From: an uncultured Clostridia bacterium | GTDB taxonomy: Bacteria; Bacillota; Clostridia; Oscillospirales; Ruminococcaceae | Assembly (NCBI GenBank): GCA_947624375.1 | Contig: CANQKD010000014.1 | Location: forward strand, 1 to 64,000 | DNA length: 64,000 bases | Direction: 5' to 3' | Part shown: piece by piece, positions 57,684-64,000 of the stretch | Layout: the number at the start of each line of letters is the position of its first letter | Numbering within the stretch: position 1 is the first letter of the stretch | Position numbers and translations under genes: made by a program | Notes under the pieces: generated by a model | Seen by the model: the letters and a program-made list of their open reading frames with translations, nothing else | Database searches by the model: none | Told to the model about the DNA's origin: nothing

Positions 57684-58259
57684 ATGGGATTCAAGATCAA
57701 AAAGACACCTAAGCAAAGAATTGTGGGAACTATTCTTTTACTGTTGTTTCTGTTCATAGCGTTCTGCATAATCTATTTTCTGACGTTCTTCTTTACGCTG
57801 GCTTCAAACTCGCACGAGGGTCAGAAGCTTATCGAGAGCGACTGGAAGGTGGTTATCACCGACGGCTACGGTTACAACGCGCCGCAGGGAGTAACGTTCA
57901 CATTCAAAGACAACGGCCGTTTTACAATCAAGTATGACGACGGCGAAAAGATAGCGAGCGGCTTTTTCAAGATAGACGTTGAAGAGGGCGACAAAATGAC
58001 GCCTTCCAGCGGCAAGATAAAACTGCTTATGCTGCCTTTCATGCAGAATTTCCCGGCAGAATGGGATATGAGCGAGCTTCGCAGCGATATTGATTTCAAG
58101 TATGTCTACACTCAGGAAGACAGAGAAGGCAATATAGTGTATCGTGACAATGACAACAATGTTATGAGCGATACTCTGGAATTTCAGACCACGGGCAGCA
58201 TATTCAAGCTTGTGCGCGAAGGCTCTGAAGAAGCCGAAGAAGCCGTAACATCTAAGTAA
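57684..58259 (+). CDS. Hypothetical membrane-anchored protein
   Basis: A 191-residue protein with a short basic cytoplasmic end (KIKKTPKQR), one membrane segment (about 13-38) and an outside beta-rich domain (SDWKVVITDGYGYNAPQG onward) ending in an acidic tail. No family recognised. It lies between the sugar kinase and pyrC, 14 bases before the latter. Confidence 0.78.
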   Translation: MGFKIKKTPKQRIVGTILLLLFLFIAFCIIYFLTFFFTLASNSHEGQKLIESDWKVVITDGYGYNAPQGVTFTFKDNGRFTIKYDDGEKIASGFFKIDVEEGDKMTPSSGKIKLLMLPFMQNFPAEWDMSELRSDIDFKYVYTQEDREGNIVYRDNDNNVMSDTLEFQTTGSIFKLVREGSEEAEEAVTSK

Positions 58260-58272
58260 GAATATTAAGATC

Positions 58273-59550
58273 ATGAAAATTCTTTTAAAGAATATGCGCA
58301 TTGCAGACCCCCTGCTGCACCTTGGCGGCGTGTATGACATACTGATACAAGACGGCAGGATACAGAGCGTTTTGCAGGCAGGGGGAAGCGAAATTTCAGC
58401 AGATAAAGTGATAGACGGCGAGGGCAGACTTGTTGCCTGCGCAGGGCTTGTTGATATGCACGTGCACCTGCGCGACCCCGGGCTTACCTATAAAGAAGAT
58501 ATCATAACCGGCACTAACGCGGCAAAAGCAGGCGGCGTTACAGCGGTGTGCTGTATGCCAAACACAAAGCCTGTGACAGACAGCCGCGAAACGGTCGAGT
58601 ATATTTTGCAAAAGGCAAAGGGCACGGGCGTTAAGGTCTACCCCGTGGCGGCAATTACAAAAGGTCTTTCTGGCAAAGAGCTTTGCGACTATGACGATCT
58701 GAAAAAGTGCGGCGTTATCGCCATTTCAGACGACGGCAGACCCGTTGAGAACGCCGAACTTATGCGGCAGGCTCTTGAAAAGTCGGTAGACAACGGTCTG
58801 TGCGTTATCTCGCATTGCGAAGATCTGAACATCATAAACGGCGGTATCATAAACAAAGGCAAAGTGTCACAGCAGCTCGGCGTAAAGGGCATGGACAGAG
58901 CTTCGGAAGATTACATCACCGCCCGTGAGATCGCCTTAGCGGCGGCCTGCGGAGCGCATATACACATAGCGCACGTTTCAACCAAGGGCTCGGTAAATAT
59001 AATTCGTGCCGCGAAAAAAGACGGCGTGAACGTTACCTGTGAGACCTGCCCCCACTACTTTGCGTATACCGAAGAAAAGCTGCTGAAGCGTGATGCAGAC
59101 TACCGGATGAGTCCTCCGCTTCGTGAAGAGGCTGACAGAGCGGCAGTTGAGCAGGCAGTCGCGGACGGCACTATAGACTGCATTGTGACCGACCATGCGC
59201 CCCATTCAAAAGAGGACAAGGCGGACTTTCTTACCGCTCCCAACGGCGTTGTGGGTCTGGAAACCTCGCTTGCCGCAGCGCTTACTTTTCTGTACCATAC
59301 AGGCAAAATGCCGCTTGAAGATATAGTTATGAGAATGTCGGTAAAGCCGCGTGAAGTTTTAGGTCTTGAAAGAATTTGCTTTGAAAGCGGCGCGACTGCC
59401 GATATAACTGTGTTCGACCCCGATGAGGAGTGGACAGTCGAGCCTGAAAAGCTGCATTCAAAATCTAAAAACTCTGTATTTAAAGGCGAGCATTTCAAGG
59501 GCAGAGCAAAGGTAACCATAACCGACGGCAGCATTATTTTTGAAAGATAA
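58273..59550 (+). CDS. pyrC: Dihydroorotase
   Basis: A 425-residue type I dihydroorotase of pyrimidine synthesis. Zinc ligands are in MHVHLRDPG, the middle histidines in VISHCEDL and IHIAHVST, and the catalytic Asp in VTDHAPHSKEDK. First of the pyrC-F-K-D group. No pyrR-type leader or pyrB is seen here. Confidence 0.95.
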   Translation: MKILLKNMRIADPLLHLGGVYDILIQDGRIQSVLQAGGSEISADKVIDGEGRLVACAGLVDMHVHLRDPGLTYKEDIITGTNAAKAGGVTAVCCMPNTKPVTDSRETVEYILQKAKGTGVKVYPVAAITKGLSGKELCDYDDLKKCGVIAISDDGRPVENAELMRQALEKSVDNGLCVISHCEDLNIINGGIINKGKVSQQLGVKGMDRASEDYITAREIALAAACGAHIHIAHVSTKGSVNIIRAAKKDGVNVTCETCPHYFAYTEEKLLKRDADYRMSPPLREEADRAAVEQAVADGTIDCIVTDHAPHSKEDKADFLTAPNGVVGLETSLAAALTFLYHTGKMPLEDIVMRMSVKPREVLGLERICFESGATADITVFDPDEEWTVEPEKLHSKSKNSVFKGEHFKGRAKVTITDGSIIFER

Positions 59551-59577
59551 CGTATATTACGAAAGGGAGAAAACACC

Positions 59578-60516
59578 ATGTCATTTGACAGACTTATCGA
59601 AAAGATAGTTAAAATGCAAAACCCCACGGTCGTAGGTCTTGACCCCAAGCTGGAGTACGTTCCCGAATATATCCGCAAAAAGGCGATCGCAAAATACGGC
59701 AAGAGCTTCAAGGGCGCGGCAAAGGCTATACTTACATACAACAAGGGTATTATAGACGAAGTTTACGACATCGTTCCTGCAATAAAGCCGCAGGCAGCCT
59801 ACTATGAAATGTACGGCTGGGAGGGCGTTAAGTGCCTTGCAAAAACAATTGCATACGCCAAAGAAAAGGGCATGTATGTCATAACCGACGGCAAGCGAAA
59901 CGACATCGGCGCGACGATGACTGCCTATACGGCGGCGCACTTGGGCTTTACAGATATCGAGGGCGATATGCTGCAGGCTTTCGGCGCTGATGCGCTAACG
60001 GTAAACGGCTACCTCGGCACTGACGGCATTTCACCGCTTTTAGAGGTCTGCCGCGAGAATGACAAGGGTATTTTCGTGCTCGTAAAAACCTCAAACCCCT
60101 CCAGCGGAGAAATGCAGGACAGACTACTTGACAGCGGCGAGAGCGTTTATGCCGCTATGGGAGCAATGTGCGAAAAATGGGGCGCAGAGGCTATGGGCAA
60201 GCTGGGATATTCATCGGTCGGCGCGGTAGTCGGCGCTACATATCCCGAGCAGCTTGAGCAGATGAGAAAAGCTCTGCCGAATACGTTTTTCTTAGTACCC
60301 GGCTACGGCGCACAGGGCGGCGGCGCGCAGGGCGTTGCAAAGGCGTTTGACGAAAACGGTCTGGGCGCGATAGTAAACTCTTCAAGAGCGGTAATGCTTG
60401 CATACAAAAAAGAAGAGGGCTGCGACGAGCACGACTACGCAAAAGCCGCACGCAGGGAAGTAATAAGAATGAAAGAGGATATAGTTTCGTATCTGCCGAA
60501 AATATCTCTTGAATAA
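59578..60516 (+). CDS. pyrF: Orotidine-5'-phosphate decarboxylase, type 2
   Basis: A 312-residue enzyme of the longer bacterial subfamily making UMP from OMP. The catalytic Lys/Asp array is in VITDGKRNDIGATM, with the start VVGLDPKLEYVP. It follows pyrC by 27 bases. A GGGCG/CGCCC hairpin (60528-60548) separates it from pyrK. Confidence 0.95.
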   Translation: MSFDRLIEKIVKMQNPTVVGLDPKLEYVPEYIRKKAIAKYGKSFKGAAKAILTYNKGIIDEVYDIVPAIKPQAAYYEMYGWEGVKCLAKTIAYAKEKGMYVITDGKRNDIGATMTAYTAAHLGFTDIEGDMLQAFGADALTVNGYLGTDGISPLLEVCRENDKGIFVLVKTSNPSSGEMQDRLLDSGESVYAAMGAMCEKWGAEAMGKLGYSSVGAVVGATYPEQLEQMRKALPNTFFLVPGYGAQGGGAQGVAKAFDENGLGAIVNSSRAVMLAYKKEEGCDEHDYAKAARREVIRMKEDIVSYLPKISLE

Positions 60517-60572
60517 ACGTTCATCACGGGCGGGGCATTGTCTCGCCCTTTGTTATAAAAAGGAATGATAAA

Positions 60573-61343
60573 ATGTACAGACAGGGTAAATATCAGATAG
60601 TAAGCAAAAGAGCGCTTGCAAAGGGCATTTTCGATGTTGAAGTCCTTTGCCCCGATATAGCCGCCGAAGCGCAGGCAGGGCAGTTTGCCCAGATAGCCGC
60701 AGAGGGCTTTTTTCTGCGCAGACCTATCTCTATATGCGAGATAATCGGTGATAGAGGTACTATTCGCTTTGTGTTTGAAGTAAGGGGCGGCGGTACGGAA
60801 AAGCTGTCGCAGTTAAATACAGGCGATCTTATCGACATCATCGCGCCGCTCGGCAACGGTTTTAAGTATGCAGACGGCGGCAAAGCGGTATGCGTGGGCG
60901 GCGGTATAGGTGTGCCGCCGATGCTCGGCATTGCGCAGCTTTACGGCAAAAACGCGACTTCTATCTGCGGCTTCAGAAATGCATCTGCCGCCATTTTGCA
61001 GGAGGACTTTGAGAAAGCAGGCTGTAAAACGGTGCTTTGTACCGATGACGGCTCGGCAGGCATAAAAGGCTTTGTTACCGATGCTTTGAAGCAAGAGATA
61101 CAAAGCGAAAAGCCCGATATAATTTACGCCTGCGGCCCTATGCCTATGCTGAAAGCGGTCGCGAATATCGCCGAAGAAAACGGCATAGAATGCCAGGTAT
61201 CGCTGGAGCAGCGAATGGCGTGCGGCGTGGGTGCGTGCCTTGTGTGCGCCTGCCTTACCGTGAAAGACGGCAAGCAGATACATTCGCACGTGTGCAAAGA
61301 CGGTCCTGTGTTTGACAGCAAGGAGGTGGTTTTCGGTGAGTGA
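60573..61343 (+). CDS. pyrK: Dihydroorotate dehydrogenase electron transfer subunit
   Basis: A 256-residue FAD and 2Fe-2S subunit that passes electrons from PyrD to NAD+. FAD-binding RRPISICEI near 50, NAD-binding CVGGGIGVPPMLG near 110, and a 2Fe-2S motif CGVGACLVCAC with a distal Cys (HVCKDG) are visible. Its end overlaps pyrD by eight bases. Confidence 0.95.
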   Translation: MYRQGKYQIVSKRALAKGIFDVEVLCPDIAAEAQAGQFAQIAAEGFFLRRPISICEIIGDRGTIRFVFEVRGGGTEKLSQLNTGDLIDIIAPLGNGFKYADGGKAVCVGGGIGVPPMLGIAQLYGKNATSICGFRNASAAILQEDFEKAGCKTVLCTDDGSAGIKGFVTDALKQEIQSEKPDIIYACGPMPMLKAVANIAEENGIECQVSLEQRMACGVGACLVCACLTVKDGKQIHSHVCKDGPVFDSKEVVFGE

Positions 61344-62247
61344 TCTGAGAGTAACTGTGGCAGGGGTGCAGTTCAAAAACCCCGTGATACCTGCAAGCGG
61401 CACTTTCGGCTACGGCAGAGAGTACGAGCAGTTTTATCCGCTTTCAAAACTCGGCGGAATATCTGTAAAAGGCACTACCTTAGAGCGGCGTGAGGGCAAC
61501 CCGGCGCCGAGAGTAGCTGAAACACCTTCGGGAATGCTAAATTCAGTGGGTCTGCAAAACGGCGGCGCAGATAAGTTCATAAACTATGAGCTGCCTAATT
61601 TGTCAACCAAAAATACCCGAATAATCGCAAATATCGCAGGTGCGACCATTGAAGACTGCGCCACACTTGCCTCTATGCTCAGCGGCACTGCCGTTGATAT
61701 GATAGAGCTGAATATTTCCTGCCCCAACGTAAAGCACGGCGGTGCGGCGTTCGGCACTTGCTGTGATACCGCGGCGCAGATAACGCAGCAGGTCAAGAAA
61801 GCTACAGATAAACCGCTTATGGTAAAGCTTTCGCCCAACGTTACCGATATAGCAGAAATAGCAAAGGCAGTTGAAGCGGCAGGCGCTGATGCCCTCTCGC
61901 TGATAAACACGGTGCTGGGTATGCGTATTGACATAAAAACACGCCGGCCCGTGCTTAAAAACAACGTCGGCGGTCTGTCGGGCCCTGCGGTCTTCCCGAT
62001 AGCCGTAAGAATGGTGTGGCAGGTGTATAACGCGGTAAAAATACCCATTATAGGCATGGGCGGCATAGCGAGTGCGGAAGATGCGATAGAAATGATGATG
62101 GCAGGCGCATCGGCAGTGCAGGTGGGCGCGGCAATCTTCGCTGACCCCTTTGCACCGCTGAAGATAATAGACGGCATGTATAAGTGGTGCGACGAAAACG
62201 GTGTCAAGAGCATTTCCGAGATAGTCGGCACTGTAAAACCGTGGTAA
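61336..62247 (+). CDS. pyrD: Dihydroorotate dehydrogenase, class 1B catalytic subunit
   Basis: A 303-residue FMN enzyme oxidising dihydroorotate to orotate. The active-site Cys is in ELNISCPNVKHGG, the start is FKNPVIPASGTFGYG, and the FMN-phosphate site includes GMGGIASAEDAIEMMMAGAS. The start is the GTG at 61336, after AGGAGGTG in the end of pyrK. Works as a heterotetramer with PyrK. Confidence 0.95.
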   Translation: MSDLRVTVAGVQFKNPVIPASGTFGYGREYEQFYPLSKLGGISVKGTTLERREGNPAPRVAETPSGMLNSVGLQNGGADKFINYELPNLSTKNTRIIANIAGATIEDCATLASMLSGTAVDMIELNISCPNVKHGGAAFGTCCDTAAQITQQVKKATDKPLMVKLSPNVTDIAEIAKAVEAAGADALSLINTVLGMRIDIKTRRPVLKNNVGGLSGPAVFPIAVRMVWQVYNAVKIPIIGMGGIASAEDAIEMMMAGASAVQVGAAIFADPFAPLKIIDGMYKWCDENGVKSISEIVGTVKPW

Positions 62248-62260
62248 AGGAGCGGCATAT

Positions 62261-62695
62261 ATGAAGATAATGGCTGTTGATTACGGCGACGCGCGAACAG
62301 GTGTGGCGGTCTGCGACAGAACGGAGTTTTTAGCTTCGCCCGTCGGCACGGTGGAGGAGAAAGACCCTGCTATCCTTGCAATGAAGATAGCCCACCTTGC
62401 AAACGAATACGAGGTCGGCGAGATAGTTATAGGCTACCCCGTGAATATGAACGGCACGGTAGGCCCTAGGGCAGAAAAGTGCAAGGCGTTCGCTTCGCTT
62501 GTAGAGTCGGTGACAGAGTTGCCCGTCAGAATGTGGGACGAGCGTTCCACGACAGTAGAGGCGCACGGGTATTTAAATGCCACGAATGTACGCGGCAAAA
62601 AGCGCAAAGCGGTGGTAGATACCGTTGCCGCAACGATAATTTTAGAAAGCTATCTTGAATACAGAAACAAGAAAAAGCAGGGTGACAACCAATGA
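62261..62695 (+). CDS. ruvX: Holliday junction resolvase-like RuvX (YqgF)
   Basis: A 144-residue RNase H-fold nuclease: MAVDYGDARTGVAVCD at the start, IVIGYPVNMNGTVG, and MWDERSTTVEA, with the catalytic acids in the first and third. In E. coli the homologue processes pre-16S rRNA. It overlaps the next gene by four bases. Confidence 0.92.
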   Translation: MKIMAVDYGDARTGVAVCDRTEFLASPVGTVEEKDPAILAMKIAHLANEYEVGEIVIGYPVNMNGTVGPRAEKCKAFASLVESVTELPVRMWDERSTTVEAHGYLNATNVRGKKRKAVVDTVAATIILESYLEYRNKKKQGDNQ

Positions 62696-62865
62696 GCCGC
62701 TGTGAGTATTGTTCAAATTATGTCTACGATGAGGACAGCGACTGCTATGTCTGCATGGTGAATTTAGACGAAGACGAAATGTACAGATATTTAAGTACGC
62801 CCAATTACGACTGCCCGTATTTCTCGCTTGACGATGAGTACGGCATTGTAAAGCACCAGAATTAG
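62692..62865 (+). CDS. DUF6472-like Cys-rich small protein (57 aa)
   Basis: A 57-residue acidic protein: MSRCEYCSNYVYDEDSDCYV, then CMVNLDEDEMYRYL and DCPYFSLDDEYG. Five Cys (C-x2-C, C-x2-C, C-P-Y-F) suggest a small zinc or Fe-S knuckle. It resembles DUF6472 proteins found next to ruvX in Clostridia. Start and stop ATGA overlap with ruvX supports translation. Confidence 0.82.
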   Translation: MSRCEYCSNYVYDEDSDCYVCMVNLDEDEMYRYLSTPNYDCPYFSLDDEYGIVKHQN

Positions 62866-62879
62866 CGAGGTGAGTTTGT

Positions 62880-64000
62880 ATGACTAAGAAATTTTGCGCG
62901 GTGTTTCTTGCTTTTTTGATTGCGCTGAGCGCTTCCGCCTGCTCGAACAGTGACAGTTCTTCTACTTTAGCAAGCAGGACGGAGGTAACAACTTTGCCTG
63001 AAGATCAAAGTGAAGAAAGCACGGATAATACTGAAAGTGCGCCAGAAGAAGATGCAGGCTATAAACGTGAGCCTGTGACCCTTACAGACCTTTCACATAC
63101 CGAGAACGGCGAGTATTCGCAGCAAAGCGAGGTGTATACACAGCCGGAGCAGAGCGGCATATTCTCGGCTGCCAGCGGAGTTTACGAAAAAGAATTTGAG
63201 CTTACCCTTTCGGGCGAGGGCGAAATATACTACACCACCGACGGCAGCGACCCCGCAAACAGCGATACTGCCATAAAGTATACATCGCCTATAAAAATAA
63301 CAGACCGCAAGAATGACAAAAATGTCGTTTCTGCGGTCGACCCTTTGCTTATAGATGCGGCGCATAATAATGTCAATTCCTCGCGTGACGGCTTTGTAAG
63401 CACAGTTTCAGCGCCTACAGATGATGCAGTCGACAAATGCACAGTTGTAAGAGCGGCGGTAAAAAATTCCGACGGCACGTTCTCTCAAACGCAGACGGAA
63501 ACCTATTTTGTCGGCAGTATGTATGAGCATATAAAAGGCGTGGGGGAGAGCAGCCACGCGGCAGGAAATACTCTTGCGGTCATATCAATAAGTGCAAATT
63601 TTGACGACTTTTTTGACAGCACGACCGGCATATACGTCAAGGGCAATATTTTTGACAGCGCGCTTGAAGATTTTCTGAAAACCAATACGCCCTCCTCGGG
63701 CGAAGATGCACGCAGCCTTGATGCCAACTACAAACAGCGCGGCAGAGAGTGGGAAAGACCCATATCCATCAACTTTTTTGAGACCGACGGCGCGAACACC
63801 CAGTGCGTTTTGTCGCAAAACTGCGGCGTGCGCGTGCAGGGCAACTACTCACGCAGCGACCTGCAAAAGGGTCTTAGGCTGTATGCAAGAAAAGATTACG
63901 GCGATAACAACTTTAATTACGAGGTGTTCAAAGGTCTTAAAGACGACAGCGGCGAAACGCTCGATAAGTTCAAAACGCTTACGCTGCGTGCAGGCGGCAA
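62880..64000 (+). CDS. CotH-like lipoprotein (truncated by window end)
   Basis: At least 373 residues, open at the window edge. A lipoprotein signal (basic start, FLIALSASAC) and a long Ser/Thr/Glu-rich linker are followed by a chitobiase/FN3-associated domain (YYTTDGSDPANSDTAIKYTS). A region typical of CotH-type surface kinases comes next (RPISINFFETDG, then GVRVQGNYSRSD and KTLTLRAGG). In Ruminococcus-like bacteria such proteins are surface-exposed and sometimes tied to spore or cell-wall functions. GAGGTGAG precedes the ATG. Confidence 0.8.
   Translation, partial: MTKKFCAVFLAFLIALSASACSNSDSSSTLASRTEVTTLPEDQSEESTDNTESAPEEDAGYKREPVTLTDLSHTENGEYSQQSEVYTQPEQSGIFSAASGVYEKEFELTLSGEGEIYYTTDGSDPANSDTAIKYTSPIKITDRKNDKNVVSAVDPLLIDAAHNNVNSSRDGFVSTVSAPTDDAVDKCTVVRAAVKNSDGTFSQTQTETYFVGSMYEHIKGVGESSHAAGNTLAVISISANFDDFFDSTTGIYVKGNIFDSALEDFLKTNTPSSGEDARSLDANYKQRGREWERPISINFFETDGANTQCVLSQNCGVRVQGNYSRSDLQKGLRLYARKDYGDNNFNYEVFKGLKDDSGETLDKFKTLTLRAGG

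Overview
The window reads as chromosomal DNA of an anaerobic, low-to-mid GC Firmicute, most likely a Ruminococcus-like member of the Oscillospiraceae. The basis is AGGAGG-type ribosome sites, TTGACA/TATAAT promoters with 17-18 base spacers, GAAC-N4-GTTC LexA boxes, a clostridial Rnf complex, a three-piece biotin transcarboxylase-like operon, the IscU-like/GGGtGRT pair and cytoplasmic glycoside hydrolases. No rRNA, prophage, insertion sequence or CRISPR array was seen. The species call is inference.

Layout. 1-4853: a small toxin/antisense RNA module (A), a lipoprotein, and a carboxyltransferase / biotin carrier / pyruvate carboxyltransferase operon. 5521-7820 (minus): pseudouridine synthase, DUF975-like membrane protein, histidine phosphatase. 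8021-14161: rnfCDGEA, then a 2-hydroxyacyl-CoA dehydratase-like gene, then rnfB. 14263-19534: tRNA-Lys, toxin modules B and C, a HipA-like kinase with a candidate antisense RNA, two tRNA-Gln, mscL, an orphan prepilin and tRNA-fMet. 19779-21445: DUF2975/XRE pair and toxin modules D and E. 21621-24087: HD-GYP response regulator, HPt protein, flavoprotein. 24127-28094: divergent RadC, DUF1893, ECF S component, aldo/keto reductase and cation exchanger. 28962-33401: LacI regulator, polA and trmN6. 33608-36280: IscU-like and GGGtGRT proteins, a 58-residue protein, and an S-box-like leader before a 114-residue orphan. 36340-39610: lipoprotein aldo/keto reductase, alpha/beta hydrolase and divergent LysR. 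39744-49617: dinB, a HAD/TSCPD/RluA operon, radC, and uvrB-ridA-uvrA with LexA boxes. 49788-57651: rsmD-coaD, a coiled-coil protein, a GH2 and a GH26-like hydrolase, manA and a ROK kinase, which together suggest mannoside or glucoside use. 58273-64000: pyrC-pyrF-pyrK-pyrD, ruvX, DUF6472 and a truncated CotH-type lipoprotein.

The most notable system is a five-copy family of what look like type I toxin-antitoxin modules (107-421, 14691-15069, 15148-15461, 20699-21110, 21134-21445). Each has a 21-33 residue hydrophobic peptide gene facing a roughly 95-base antisense RNA, with a shared terminator over the toxin stop codon. In all five copies the peptide promoter has an 18-base spacer and the RNA promoter a 17-base spacer. 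The 5' leaders of the two RNAs resemble each other and expose complementary loops, and the toxin ribosome site can be masked by an upstream CUCCC tract. Modules B and C are tandem and are followed by a third unit of the same design, in which the peptide is replaced by a full HipA-like kinase. Several intergenic regions also hold mosaics of short perfect hairpins and degenerate seven-base repeats.
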